Shown: in pieces, positions 18,381 to 27,566 of the stretch
Position numbering within the stretch: position 1 is the first letter of the stretch
Layout: every line of letters starts with the position of its first letter
Source: Amantichitinum ursilacus
Lineage (GTDB): Bacteria; Pseudomonadota; Gammaproteobacteria; Burkholderiales; Chitinibacteraceae
Length of the DNA stretch: 64,000 nucleotides
Direction: 5' to 3'
Assembly: GCF_001294205.1 (NCBI RefSeq)
Contig: NZ_LAQT01000037.1
Location: forward strand, 1-64,000
Made by a program: the position numbers and the translations under genes
The notes under the pieces: generated by a model
Seen by the model: the letters and a program-made list of their open reading frames with translations, nothing else
What the model was told of the DNA's origin: nothing
Databases searched by the model: none

Positions 18381-19391
18381 TTACCTCGCGTGGCGGATGC
18401 GCGGATTGATCACCCCATAAAGGATGTCGACCAGCAGGTTTACAAGAATGATCAGCGTGGCAATCAACAGTATGCCGCCCTGCACGACGGGGTAATCACG
18501 CGCGCCAATGGCGTTGATCAGCCATGAGCCCACACCCGGCCACGAGAAGATGCTTTCGGTCAGCACTGCGCCCGCCAGCAGCGTGCCCACTTGCAGGCCA
18601 ATCACCGTCACCACCGGCATCAGCGCATTGCGCAGTGCGTGGATCAGCACGATGCGCGCCATCGACAAACCTTTGGCGCGCGCAGTACGGATATAGTCTT
18701 CGCGCAACACTTCCAGCATGGCCGAGCGCGTCATGCGCGCGATCACCGCCATCGGAATGGTGCCCAGCACAATCGACGGCAATATCAGATGCATCACCAC
18801 CGATTTGAACGCATCCATGTCATGCGCCAGCAGGCTATCCACCAACAGCAGGCCGGTGACGGGCTGGATGTCGTACAGCAGATCGATGCGGCCCGAAACC
18901 GGCGTCCAGCCCAGCTTGACCGAAAACAGCATGATCAGCATCAGGCCCCACCAGAAAATCGGCATCGAATAACCAGTCAGCGCAATGCCCATTACGCCGT
19001 GGTCGGCCACTTTGCCGCGGCGCATGGCGGCAATCATGCCGGCGGCCAGGCCGACGGGCACCGCAAACAACATGGCACAGAAAGACAGCTCGACGGTGGC
19101 GGGGAATAAGGCCAGAAACTCTTGCATCACCGGCACTTGCGAGCGCACCGACAGGCCCAGATTGCCGTGCAGCGCGTTCACCAGGTAATGCCAGTACTGC
19201 AGATACAGCGGCTGATCCAGACCCAGGTTGTGCATCGCCAGCTTGTAGAACTCAGGGTCGATGTGGCGCTCGCCCATCATTACAAGAATGGGGTCGCCCG
19301 GGATCATATGGATCAGTGAGAACGACAGCAGCGTAATCCCCAAAAAGGTAGGGATGACCACGCCGATGCGTCGTAATAGAAAGCGGATCAT
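18381..19391 (-). CDS. dppB: Dipeptide ABC transporter permease DppB
   Basis: Inner-membrane permease of 336 residues (E. coli DppB 339). Start MIRFLLRRIGVVIPTFLGIT is characteristic, followed by FSLIHMIPGDPILVMMGE. The cytoplasmic loop REDYIRTARAKGLS is the EAA equivalent, and ESIFSWPGVGSWLINAIGAR with DYPVVQGGILL complete the family signature. A longer frame to 19481 is rejected because it adds a tail unlike DppB. Confidence 0.93.
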   Translation of the reverse strand: MIRFLLRRIGVVIPTFLGITLLSFSLIHMIPGDPILVMMGERHIDPEFYKLAMHNLGLDQPLYLQYWHYLVNALHGNLGLSVRSQVPVMQEFLALFPATVELSFCAMLFAVPVGLAAGMIAAMRRGKVADHGVMGIALTGYSMPIFWWGLMLIMLFSVKLGWTPVSGRIDLLYDIQPVTGLLLVDSLLAHDMDAFKSVVMHLILPSIVLGTIPMAVIARMTRSAMLEVLREDYIRTARAKGLSMARIVLIHALRNALMPVVTVIGLQVGTLLAGAVLTESIFSWPGVGSWLINAIGARDYPVVQGGILLIATLIILVNLLVDILYGVINPRIRHAR

Positions 19392-19541
19392 GAGACGGAT
19401 GGGCTCCGGAATAACAAACAACAAATTGGCGGCAACAGCGCGCCAGGTCGAACTGCAAGCGGCAAAAGCAGCGCCGCCCACATAGACAAAGCCGGCCAGG
19501 CAACGCGTACCCGGCCGGCTTGATGTACTGCTACAGACCGC

Positions 19542-21137
19542 TTACTTCAGGCTCACGCCGTAGAACGAGTTCAGACCAAACGGGCTGATCTTGAAGCCAT
19601 CCACTTCTTTGCGCATCGGCTGGTAAACCGTGGAATGCGCCACCGGGCTAAACGGCAGTTGCTGCGCGAAGATGGTTTGCGCTTGCTCGTACAGCTTGGT
19701 GCGATCGGCCTGGCTGGTCAGCGTGCGTGCTTTCACGATCAGATCGTCAAAGCCCTTGTCGCACCACTTGGCGTAGTTGTTGCCTTCCACGGCGGCGCAG
19801 CTCAGCAGCGCGCCCAGCCAGTTATCCGGATCACCGTTGTCGCCGGTCCAGCCAATCAGCATCGCGTCGTCTTCGCCAGCGCGTGCACGCTTGATGTACT
19901 CGCCCCATTCAAAGGTGACGATTTTGGCTTTCACGCCGATCTTGCTCCAGTCGTTCTGGATCATCTCGGCCATCAGCTTGGCGTTGGGGTTGTAGGGGCG
20001 CGAAACCGGCATGGCCCACAGCGTAATTTCAAAGCCATTGGGCAAACCGGCCTTGGCCAGCATGGCCTTGGCTTTGGCGACGTCGTAGCTGTTGGTCTTC
20101 AGCGACTTGTTATACGACCACTGGGTGGGCGGCATCGGGTTGGTGGCCAGCTGGCCAGCGCCCTGGTACACGGCATCGATAATGGCTTTTTTGTTGACGG
20201 CCAGATCGAGCGCCTGGCGCACTTCCACCTTGTCCAGCGGCTTGTGCGTCACGTTGTACGAGATATAACCCTCGTTAAAGCCGGCCTGGCTCGGTACCTT
20301 CAGCGCCGGGTTGGCGGCCATGGCTTTCAGATCGGCCGGGCGCGGTTGCGCCATGATCTGGCACTCGCCCTTTTGCAGTTTCTGATAACGCACCGACGGG
20401 TCGGTGGTGATCGCAAAAATCAGCTTGTCGATCTTCACTTCGCCTTTACGCCAGTAATCCGGATTGGCGCTGTAGCGGATTACGCTGTCTTTCTGATACG
20501 CGTTAAACACAAACGGGCCGGTGCCGATCGGTTGCGTATTGATCTGGTCGGCCTTGTTGGCTTTCAGCAGTTGGTCTGCGTATTCCGCCGACACCACCGA
20601 CGAGAACGACATCGCCAGGTTTTGCAGGAAGGCCGCATCCACCGATTTCAACGTCATCTTGACGGTGTAGGCATCCACCTTCTCGATTTTGGTGATGTTG
20701 GTATCCAGGCCCATATCCGACGCATACGGATAGGTGGCGTTGGTGGCTTTGTTAAACGGCAGGTCTTTGTTGGTAAAGCGCGAGAACGTAAACACGACGT
20801 CATCGGCATTGAAGTCACGGCTGGGCTTGAAGTACGGCGTGGTGTGGAACTTGACGCCTTTGCGCAGCGTAAAGGTATAGGTCAGGCCATCGCTGCTGAC
20901 ATCCCATTTTTCGGCCAGGCCAGCGCGGATTTGCGTGGAACCAGGAGCGAATTCAACCAGGCGGTTGTAGATGGTTTCGGCCGAGGCATCAAAGTCGGTG
21001 CCGGTGACGAAACGGGCTGCGTCAAAGCCGGACGGACTGGCTTCGGAGCAGAAGATCAGCGTTTTGCCTGCGGCCATTGCGCCGCCTGCGGAGAAAGCCA
21101 GCGCCAGTGCCAGCGCCAAACCTGCCTTGCTCTTCAT
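19542..21137 (-). CDS. dppA: Dipeptide-binding protein DppA
   Basis: Periplasmic binding protein of the SBP family 5 (531 residues, E. coli DppA 535). The signal peptide MKSKAGLALALALAFSAGGA ends at AMA. Motifs are TLIFCSEASPSGFD at the mature N-terminus, NRLVEFAPG, LAEKWDVSSDGLTYTFTLRK, and the C-terminal SPFSPVAHSTVY-like stretch LPFSPVAHSTVYQPM. DppA homologues bind dipeptides and in some species heme or delta-aminolevulinate. It heads the dppABCDF operon, 150 bases before dppB, a gap that often holds an attenuating structure, although no clear hairpin was found here. Confidence 0.93.
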   Translation of the reverse strand: MKSKAGLALALALAFSAGGAMAAGKTLIFCSEASPSGFDAARFVTGTDFDASAETIYNRLVEFAPGSTQIRAGLAEKWDVSSDGLTYTFTLRKGVKFHTTPYFKPSRDFNADDVVFTFSRFTNKDLPFNKATNATYPYASDMGLDTNITKIEKVDAYTVKMTLKSVDAAFLQNLAMSFSSVVSAEYADQLLKANKADQINTQPIGTGPFVFNAYQKDSVIRYSANPDYWRKGEVKIDKLIFAITTDPSVRYQKLQKGECQIMAQPRPADLKAMAANPALKVPSQAGFNEGYISYNVTHKPLDKVEVRQALDLAVNKKAIIDAVYQGAGQLATNPMPPTQWSYNKSLKTNSYDVAKAKAMLAKAGLPNGFEITLWAMPVSRPYNPNAKLMAEMIQNDWSKIGVKAKIVTFEWGEYIKRARAGEDDAMLIGWTGDNGDPDNWLGALLSCAAVEGNNYAKWCDKGFDDLIVKARTLTSQADRTKLYEQAQTIFAQQLPFSPVAHSTVYQPMRKEVDGFKISPFGLNSFYGVSLK

Positions 21138-21385
21138 CCCTGTTCACTCCATGTCTGTTTATCTGTAAATAGCGATCAACTGTTCCTTGTGGGAACGTCT
21201 GGGCGCAATTCTTGGTGCAGGTTCCAGCCAGCGTTATCGGGGAAAACCCGTATTCCTGGGCGGAAACATGACGGCGTGATTAAAGCACGTGCCGTGCCAG
21301 AGCATGTTTTTTTGTCCGGCCAGGTTTGATCAAGCGCAATGGTTGCAAAAGCAAGTACGCGTAACGCGCACGACTACATCGGCAA

Positions 21386-21418
21386 CAAAAAAGGCCAGGC
21401 GCTATGCCTGACCTTTCT
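21386..21418 (-). terminator. Terminator-like hairpin downstream of the DUF2189 gene
   Basis: Imperfect stem AAAGGCCAGGC / GCCTGACCTTT with one mismatch and a CTAT-containing loop. On the minus strand it is followed by TTTTTTG. It lies between the dppA start region and repeat cluster C. Confidence 0.65.
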
Positions 21419-21455
21419 TGAGATGCGGTGCAAGTTGCTGTCCCGTTGCCATCGG

Positions 21456-21549
21456 TTGAGTCATCACCCACCATCCAGAGCCAGCAAGAAGTTCGCATCT
21501 GGCGTTTTTTGCCTATGGCTTTGAGGGGTGGGTCATGACCCACCCTATG
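21456..21549. repeat. REP-like palindrome cluster C (one intact, one decayed)
   Basis: An intact 18-nt palindrome lies at 21527-21544 (centre AT), followed by CTATGG. The left partner at about 21459-21475 is decayed (TCATCACCCACCATCCAGAG). The inner flank ATGGCTTTGAGG is shared with other clusters. It lies 3' of the DUF2189 gene. Confidence 0.82.
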
Positions 21550-21606
21550 GATCGGGCACCGGTTCAGCCATGGCGCGCATTACCCGCGCTTTGCATGCAT
21601 ATCGTT

Positions 21607-22374
21607 CTAGTGCACCAGTTCTTTATATGCAATCCACGTGGCGTGGCCCAGCAGCGGGAACAGCACAATCAGCCCCAGCAAGCCGGTGGCAAAGCCGATT
21701 GCGGTTAGCGCCACAATGATGGCCGCCCACACGATCATGGCTGGCAGGTTTTCCATCACCACGCGCAGGCTGGTCATCATCGCGGTCACCACATCCACTT
21801 CGCGATCAGCCAGCATCGGAATCGACACCGCCGTCAGCGCAAAAGTCAGACAGGCCAGCACAAAGCCGCCAAAGATCCACGCTGCGGTAAACATCCAGTA
21901 TTCGCCCAGCAAGGCCGTCCAGAAGAAATGCAGGTTGACCGCTTCGCCGCCATAAAACAGTGCAAACAGAATGCACGATACGCGTTCCCAGCCGATGGCC
22001 ACCGACCCCAGCACCACGCCCATAAACGCAATCTGGCCCAGGTTTTTCAGCAGATCGTGCAACGATTGGGCAAATGAAGTGGGCCGACCTTCCTGGCGTT
22101 CGCTGGTCAATTCATAGATACCGGCCGCGCCCAACGGGGCCAGCAACATAAAGCCGGTGATGCTGGTGGAGGTCAGATACGTGTAGTTGGAAGCCACCGC
22201 CAACACAAGCCAGCCCGCAATGGCAATCAAAAGCCCATAGCCCAGACTGGGTAGCGGATGCTGGCGGAAGTCTTGCCAGCCTAGTTTTAGCCATTCGAGC
22301 GGCCGGGATGCGCTTACCTTGTCGGTTTGAGGCAAAGTGAAGTGATCATCGAGACCGTGCATGTGCAAGTCCAT
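21607..22374 (-). CDS. DUF2189 family membrane protein
   Basis: Polytopic membrane protein of 255 residues. Family features are RPLEWLKLGWQDFRQHPLPS near the N-terminus, the GYGLLIAIAGWLVL transmembrane segment and the C-terminal LLGLIVLFPLLGHATWIAYK. About six transmembrane helices. DUF2189 genes often lie next to respiratory-oxidase loci, as here (divergent from coxB), but no function is established. Start ATG 22374 has a strong RBS, AAGGAG, 8 nt upstream. Confidence 0.85.
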   Translation of the reverse strand: MDLHMHGLDDHFTLPQTDKVSASRPLEWLKLGWQDFRQHPLPSLGYGLLIAIAGWLVLAVASNYTYLTSTSITGFMLLAPLGAAGIYELTSERQEGRPTSFAQSLHDLLKNLGQIAFMGVVLGSVAIGWERVSCILFALFYGGEAVNLHFFWTALLGEYWMFTAAWIFGGFVLACLTFALTAVSIPMLADREVDVVTAMMTSLRVVMENLPAMIVWAAIIVALTAIGFATGLLGLIVLFPLLGHATWIAYKELVH

Positions 22375-22731
22375 GATTTATCTCCTTAAATGCGGGTACC
22401 ACTTGCAGTGGCTGACTTAAGGTTTATCCGCCGCGCCCAAAAACGAAACACGCATCAGATGAGCGGTGCAGCAAAACGGTGCATGTGTTCTCACAACTGC
22501 AACAGTTGCTTGCAATTACGTCAGCGTTTGCTAGAAATTGAGTAGCCCGTATAGCCGGCACTACATAAAAAGCCGGTACCGATAAGCTGAATCTGGAGAC
22601 CTACCCGCTAGCGCAGTCACGATCACGCAACCTGCCTGTGTTTAAACAACAGACAGCATCGCGTGTGCGCGCTAACGGTATGAGCGGCACAGACCAGCAG
22701 GCCGGGTATAAACAGCCACTGGAGGTTTCTG
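22375..22731. other. Divergent control region between DUF2189 gene and coxB
   Basis: About 357 bases without a gene. It contains a perfect small inverted repeat CAACTG-CAA-CAGTTG (22494-22508) that could be a regulator site. The coxB RBS (TGGAGG) lies 8 nt before ATG 22732. No FNR/ANR-type box was recognised. Confidence 0.5.
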
Positions 22732-23841
22732 ATGCAGCTCAGGCGACTTTGCGCCATGGCGGCGGCCTGTACGCCGTCGTTTGCCCTTGCTGAAAGCCCG
22801 TACACGTTCCAGACCCCGCAATCGCCTATCGCCAGCCATATCAACGACCTGCACACGTGGATCATGCTGATCATCGTGGTGGTGTTTGTGGTGGTGTTTG
22901 GCCTGATGTTCTATTCCATCTTCAAACATCGCCGCAGCGTGGGGCATCAGGCGCGGCATTTTCATGAAAACACCGCCGTCGAAGTGGCCTGGACCATCAT
23001 CCCGGCGCTGATCCTGGCGGTGATGGCGTTTCCCGCCGCCCGACTGGTGCTGGCGCAAAAGAACACCACCAACGCCGACATCACCATCAAGGCCACCGGC
23101 TACCAATGGCTGTGGGGCTACGACTATATGGATTACGGCTTTGGCTACAAAAGCCGGCTGGCCACCCCGCGCGCGCAGATCGAAAACTACAAGGACGGCG
23201 CGCCGCCCAAAAGCCCGTTGTATTTGCTGGAAGTGGACGAACCGCTGGTGGTGCCCGTGGGCAAGCGCGTGCGGATACTGACCACCGCCAATGACGTCAT
23301 CCACAGCTGGTATGTGCCAGCGCTGGGCGTCAAACAAGATGCCATTCCCGGGTTTATCCGCGATACCTGGTTTACCGCCGAACACATCGGCACCTATCGC
23401 GGCCAGTGCACCGAATTGTGCGGGCGCGACCACGGCTATATGCCGATTGTGGTCAAGGTGGTCAGCGATGCCGATTTCAAAACCTGGGTGACCGCGCAGC
23501 AAGCCAAGGCCAAAGCCGCGCAGGACGACCCCAACAAGAAATGGACCAAAGACGAACTGCTGGCGCGCGGCAAGCAAGTGTTTGAAAGCAACTGCGCGGC
23601 TTGCCACAAAGTGGATGGCAAGGGCGGCGGGCCGTTCCCGGCGCTGGCGGGCAGCAAAATTGCCACCGGCCCCAAAGAAGGCCACATCCATATCGTGCTG
23701 ACCGGCAAAAACGCGATGCCGTCGTGGGCCGGCTTGTCGGATGTCGAGGTGGCTTCGGTCATCACTTATGAACGCAACAGCTTTGGCAATCACACCGGCG
23801 ACTTCGTGCTGCCGGCGGAAGTCAAAGCGGCTCGCAAGTAA
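22732..23841 (+). CDS. coxB: Cytochrome c oxidase subunit II with fused cytochrome c domain (caa3 type)
   Basis: Electron-entry subunit of a heme-copper terminal oxidase. After a signal-like N-terminus there are two transmembrane helices (about 42-64 and 86-108). The periplasmic cupredoxin domain binds CuA through His191 (VIHSWYVPALG), Cys226, Cys230, His234 and Met237 in CTELCGRDHGYM. A flexible KAKAAQ linker leads to a C-terminal class I cytochrome c domain with the heme motif CAACH (288-292) and likely axial Met329 (NAMPSW). The fusion marks the caa3 subtype, which accepts electrons from membrane-bound or soluble cytochrome c. 369 residues. First gene of the cox cluster. Confidence 0.95.
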   Translation: MQLRRLCAMAAACTPSFALAESPYTFQTPQSPIASHINDLHTWIMLIIVVVFVVVFGLMFYSIFKHRRSVGHQARHFHENTAVEVAWTIIPALILAVMAFPAARLVLAQKNTTNADITIKATGYQWLWGYDYMDYGFGYKSRLATPRAQIENYKDGAPPKSPLYLLEVDEPLVVPVGKRVRILTTANDVIHSWYVPALGVKQDAIPGFIRDTWFTAEHIGTYRGQCTELCGRDHGYMPIVVKVVSDADFKTWVTAQQAKAKAAQDDPNKKWTKDELLARGKQVFESNCAACHKVDGKGGGPFPALAGSKIATGPKEGHIHIVLTGKNAMPSWAGLSDVEVASVITYERNSFGNHTGDFVLPAEVKAARK

Positions 23842-23856
23842 CCGGGGGATAGCGAT

Positions 23857-25560
23857 ATGACCACCACCACCGACGCACTGAACCCGGCGCACCCGATCGA
23901 CCACGGCCATGGCGCGGACCATGGTCACGGCGGGCACGACGCACACGACCACCATCACGCCCCGGCCGGTTGGCGGCGCTGGGTGTACGCCACCAACCAC
24001 AAAGATATCGGCACGATGTATCTGTGGTTTGCTTTCAGCATGTTCTTGCTGGGCGGCACCTTTGCGCTGGGCATCCGGGCTGAATTGTTCAGCCCCGGCA
24101 TGCAGTTCTGGCAGCCCGAATTCTTTAACCAGCTGACCACGCTGCACGGCGTGATCATGGTGTTCGGCGCCATCATGCCGGCGTTTACCGGGCTGATGAA
24201 CTGGATGATCCCGCTCATGATCGGCGCGCCGGATATGGCGTTTGCGCGCATGAACAACTGGAGCTTCTGGCTGCTGCCGCCCGCGGCCATGCTGCTGATC
24301 ATCTCGCTGTTTGTGCCCGGTGGCGGCCCCGGCGCGGGCTGGACCTTCTACCCGCCCTTGTCCGTGCAGTTAGGCGCAGGCATGGATTTCGGCATTTTCG
24401 CCATCCACCTGATGGGCCTGTCGTCGATCATGGGCTCGATCAATATCGTCACCACCATCCTGAATATGCGCGCACCGGGCATGACCTTACTGAAGATGCC
24501 GATGTTTGCCTGGACGTCGCTGGTGACTGCGTATTTGCTGATTGCCGTCGCCCCGGTGCTGGCCGGTGCAGTCACGATGCTGCTCACTGATCGCCACTTT
24601 GGCACGCACTTTTTTAATGCCGCAGGCGGGGGCGATCCCATCCTGTTCCAGCACGTGTTCTGGTTCTTCGGCCACCCCGAGGTCTACATCATGGCGCTGC
24701 CCGCGTTTGGCGTGGTTAGCCAGATCCTGCCCACCTTCAGCCGCAAGCCGCTGTTTGGTTATGTGTCGATGGTGTACGCGGTCTGCGCCATCGCCATCCT
24801 CAGCTTTATGGTGTGGGGCCATCACATGTTTGCGGTGGGCTTTCCGGCCACGGCGCAGCTGTTTTATATGTTTATGACCATGCTGATTGCCGTGCCCACC
24901 GGCGTGAAGGTGTTCAACTGGATTTCCACCATGTGGCAGGGCTCGATGACGTTTGAGACGCCCATGCTGTTTGCCATCGGCTTTTTGTGTCTGTTTACCA
25001 TTGGTGGGATGTCGGGCCTGGTGTTGTCGCTGGCCCCGGTCGATATCCAGCTGCATGGCACCTATTACGTGGTGGCGCATTTCCATTACGTGCTGGTGGC
25101 GGGTGCGTTGTTCAGCCTGTTTGGCGCTACCTATTACTGGCTGCCCAAGTGGACCGGCAATATGTATAGCGAACGCATGGGCAAGCTGCATTTCTGGTGG
25201 TCGATGATCGCCTTCAATATCACTTTCTTTCCGATGCATTTTCTCGGCCTCGCGGGCATGCCACGGCGCATTCCCGATTACGCGCTGCAGTTCACCACCT
25301 TTAACGAAGTGGCCAGCGTGGGCGCGTTTCTGTTCGGCTTTGCGCAAATCCTGTTTCTGTACAACGTGATCCACACCATCCGCGGTGGCGTCGGCCCGTC
25401 GCCGCAACGGCCGTGGGATGGCGCGACCACGCTGGAATGGGACGTCGCCTGCCCCGCGCCGCATCACACCTGGACCGAACCGCCTTCGCTGGCGCTGGTG
25501 CGCGAGGGTCTGATTGCGCAGGGCCTGGAAGAATCCACCCATGTGGAGGAACTGAAGTGA
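23857..25560 (+). CDS. coxA: Cytochrome c oxidase subunit I
   Basis: Catalytic subunit reducing oxygen to water and pumping protons. A His/Asp/Gly-rich N-terminal tail (HGHGADHGHGGHDAHDHHH) precedes the core, whose first motif is RRWVYATNHKDIGTMYLWF. WFFGHPEVYI carries the cross-linked CuB His-Tyr pair and the K-channel Glu-containing helix. VWGHHMFAVG gives the remaining CuB histidines, and HFHYVLVAGALF gives the heme a3 and heme a ligands. 567 residues. The His-rich tail is unusual and could bind copper or nickel. Downstream genes overlap or abut, indicating one operon. Confidence 0.96.
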   Translation: MTTTTDALNPAHPIDHGHGADHGHGGHDAHDHHHAPAGWRRWVYATNHKDIGTMYLWFAFSMFLLGGTFALGIRAELFSPGMQFWQPEFFNQLTTLHGVIMVFGAIMPAFTGLMNWMIPLMIGAPDMAFARMNNWSFWLLPPAAMLLIISLFVPGGGPGAGWTFYPPLSVQLGAGMDFGIFAIHLMGLSSIMGSINIVTTILNMRAPGMTLLKMPMFAWTSLVTAYLLIAVAPVLAGAVTMLLTDRHFGTHFFNAAGGGDPILFQHVFWFFGHPEVYIMALPAFGVVSQILPTFSRKPLFGYVSMVYAVCAIAILSFMVWGHHMFAVGFPATAQLFYMFMTMLIAVPTGVKVFNWISTMWQGSMTFETPMLFAIGFLCLFTIGGMSGLVLSLAPVDIQLHGTYYVVAHFHYVLVAGALFSLFGATYYWLPKWTGNMYSERMGKLHFWWSMIAFNITFFPMHFLGLAGMPRRIPDYALQFTTFNEVASVGAFLFGFAQILFLYNVIHTIRGGVGPSPQRPWDGATTLEWDVACPAPHHTWTEPPSLALVREGLIAQGLEESTHVEELK

Positions 25561-25652
25561 GCAAGAATTTCCGCACCGCGCTGATCATGGCCAGCATCGC
25601 GCTGATGTTCTTTATCGGCATCGTGCTGCGGCATTGGCTGTTTGGTAACTAG
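25557..25652 (+). CDS. Cytochrome oxidase small assembly protein
   Basis: Very short gene (31 residues) that starts with GTG overlapping the coxA stop (GTGA) and ends 2 bases before ctaG. It has one hydrophobic helix, TALIMASIALMFFIGIVL, ending RHWLFGN. A small single-helix protein in exactly this position between subunit I and Cox11/CtaG is common in betaproteobacteria, where it is annotated as a cytochrome oxidase small assembly protein. The assignment rests on position and composition. Confidence 0.78.
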   Translation: MSKNFRTALIMASIALMFFIGIVLRHWLFGN

Positions 25653-25654
25653 CC

Positions 25655-26230
25655 ATGACCAGCCTGGCGCTGCAACGACAACAAGGAAACCGCCGCACCG
25701 CGCGCCGCTTGCTGCTGGCGGTGCTGGCGATGTTGGGGTTCAGCTTTGCCATGGTGCCGTTCTACAACGTGTTCTGCCGCGTGATGGGCATCCAGCAAGA
25801 CCGCACCGCCGTGGCCGATGCGCCGGTGGCGGGTTGGCAGCAGCAGGTATTGTTCGATAGCAATGTGGCGGCGGGCGTGCCGATGCAGATTCGCGCGCTG
25901 GACGCCCGGCGCGAAGGCCACGCTGGCGGCCTGATGAAAGCGCGTTTCGAGCTGCGCAACCTGGCGGACACGCCGTTGGGCGTACGGGCAGTGCCGAGTT
26001 ATGCGCCGTTGTCCGCAGTGCGCTATGTCGAAAAGGTGCAGTGCTTTTGTTTTGATGCCATCCACCTGGCGCCGCGCGAAGTGCGCGAGGTGACGGTGGT
26101 GCTGGTGTTCAAGTCCGATCTGCCGGCCACGCTGGGGCCCATCACCTTGTCGTATACGGTGTTTGGTCTGGATGGCGGCAAGCAGCAGACCACAGCGACC
26201 GCGCAATCCATCGCGAAGGCCGCAACATGA
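25655..26230 (+). CDS. ctaG: Cytochrome c oxidase assembly protein CtaG (Cox11)
   Basis: Membrane-anchored copper chaperone that delivers copper to the CuB site of subunit I. One N-terminal transmembrane helix (LLLAVLAMLGFSFAMVPFYNVFC) carries the conserved PFYNVFC, and the periplasmic immunoglobulin-like domain carries the copper-binding CFCF motif in EKVQCFCFDAI. The C-terminal ITLSYTVFGL is also family-typical. 191 residues. Its stop overlaps the next gene's start (ATGA). Confidence 0.94.
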   Translation: MTSLALQRQQGNRRTARRLLLAVLAMLGFSFAMVPFYNVFCRVMGIQQDRTAVADAPVAGWQQQVLFDSNVAAGVPMQIRALDARREGHAGGLMKARFELRNLADTPLGVRAVPSYAPLSAVRYVEKVQCFCFDAIHLAPREVREVTVVLVFKSDLPATLGPITLSYTVFGLDGGKQQTTATAQSIAKAAT

Positions 26231-26409
26231 TTGCAGCATTCAAGGCCGTGTTGGCCGCGTTTTTTGGGGTGCGGGGGCGAAAGAGCGCGGAAGCGCAAAA
26301 AGTGAAGCCGGGTCAGATCATCTTCGCCGCATTTTTTTGCGCGTTGGTGCTGGCACTGGCTGTGGCAGGGCTGGTGCACGTGTTGGTGAGCAGCCAGGGC
26401 AGCCACTGA
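26227..26409 (+). CDS. DUF2970 domain protein
   Basis: Small single-helix membrane protein of 60 residues. It begins AAFKAVLAAFFGVRGRKSAE and has one transmembrane segment (IIFAAFFCALVLALAVAGLV), matching the DUF2970 family. DUF2970 genes recur between ctaG and the subunit III gene in betaproteobacteria; a role in oxidase assembly is plausible but unproven. Overlaps ctaG by 4 bases. Confidence 0.82.
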   Translation: MIAAFKAVLAAFFGVRGRKSAEAQKVKPGQIIFAAFFCALVLALAVAGLVHVLVSSQGSH

Positions 26410-26480
26410 TCAAACCGCGGGTTTGCGCAGTGGTTGCCCCCGCCCTACGGATGTGGTGCTGAACAAAGAGGGAAGCAGCA

Positions 26481-27347
26481 ATGAACGTGGAAAACGGAAT
26501 TCATGACGCGCCGTACTTTGTACCGCAGCCGTCAAAGTGGCCGATCATGGGCTCGCTGGCGCTGTTCTTTATTACGGCAGGCACGGCGTTTGGCATCAAC
26601 AATGTGTCGATCGGCTGGTACGCGCTGGGTTTGGGATTTTTAGTGCTGATCGGCATGCTGTTTGGCTGGTTTGGCGATGTAATCCGCGAATCCAACCATG
26701 GCGATTATGGCCCGCAGGTGGATTACTCGTTCCGCTGGGGCATGAGCTGGTTCATCTTCTCCGAGGTGATGTTCTTTAGCGCCTTCTTTGGCGCGCTGTT
26801 TTATACGCGCGTGGTGTCGGTGCCGGAACTGGGCTGGTTTTCCAACACGCATGATTATCTGTGGCCGATGTTCCATCAGGCCTGGCCCGCGCTGTCCGGC
26901 CCCAAGGTGGCGCCGTATACGCCGATGGAAGCCGTGGGCATCCCCGCCATCAATACCGGTTTGCTGCTGACCTCGGGCATTACCGTGACCATCGCGCACT
27001 GGGGCTTTGTTAAAAACAACCGCCGCCAGATGACCCTGGGCCTGGCCGCCACCGTGCTGCTGGGCGTGATCTTCTTGTGCCTGCAGGTCAAGGAATACCA
27101 CCACGCGTACACCGAAATGCATTTGACGCTGGCCTCGGGCGCGTATGGCATGACCTTCTTTATGCTGACCGGCTTTCACGGCATGCACGTACTGGTGGGC
27201 GCGATCATGCTCAGCGTGATGCTGGCCCGCGTAATCAAAGGCGACTTCACCCCGGCGCATCACTTCGGCTTCGAAGCCGCGGCGTGGTACTGGCACTTTG
27301 TGGACGTGGTCTGGCTGGGGCTGTTTATTTTTGTGTATTGCTTATAG
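26481..27347 (+). CDS. coxC: Cytochrome c oxidase subunit III
   Basis: Membrane subunit stabilising the oxidase, with seven predicted helices in 288 residues. Landmarks are YFVPQPSKWPIMGSLALF, the conserved RWGMSWFIFSEVMFFSAFFG segment, and the C-terminal FGFEAAAWYWHFVDVVWLGLF. RBS AGGGAAGCAGC upstream. A tandem repeat cluster begins 6 nt after the stop, and no standard terminator is seen. Confidence 0.95.
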   Translation: MNVENGIHDAPYFVPQPSKWPIMGSLALFFITAGTAFGINNVSIGWYALGLGFLVLIGMLFGWFGDVIRESNHGDYGPQVDYSFRWGMSWFIFSEVMFFSAFFGALFYTRVVSVPELGWFSNTHDYLWPMFHQAWPALSGPKVAPYTPMEAVGIPAINTGLLLTSGITVTIAHWGFVKNNRRQMTLGLAATVLLGVIFLCLQVKEYHHAYTEMHLTLASGAYGMTFFMLTGFHGMHVLVGAIMLSVMLARVIKGDFTPAHHFGFEAAAWYWHFVDVVWLGLFIFVYCL

Positions 27348-27352
27348 ATCGC

Positions 27353-27566
27353 GCATAGGGTGGGTCAAGACCCACCTATCAAAGCCGCCGATTCGAACGT
27401 GGCCGCTTTGATATGCCACTTTGGGTGGTGGGTCCAGACCCACCCTATGAGTTAAAGAAAGCAAGCGCATAGGGTGGGTCAAGACCCACCTATCAAAGCC
27501 GCCGATTCGAACGTGATGGCTTTGATATGCCACTTTGGGTGGTGGGTCCAGACCCACCCTATGAGG
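27353..27566. repeat. REP-like cluster D: two tandem 114-bp inverted-pair units
   Basis: Palindromes lie at 27359-27376, 27427-27444, 27473-27490 and 27541-27558. Each unit reads CGCATAGG-hairpin-TATCAAAGCCGCCGATTCGA...GCTTTGATATGCCACTTTGG-hairpin-CTATGAG. The two units are almost identical (114-bp period), differing only by a few bases after GAACGTG, which indicates recent tandem duplication. The following 27567-27774 contains no gene that I can support. Confidence 0.92.

Noticed and set aside
19635-21329. 564-residue open frame antisense to dppA
   Set aside because: It mirrors the coding strand in a GC-rich gene, its translation is His/Arg/Gly-rich with no recognisable domain, and dppA is certain.
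22672-24147. Long antisense frame over coxB and coxA
   Set aside because: Low-complexity His/Gly/Arg translation; the sense genes carry full catalytic motifs.
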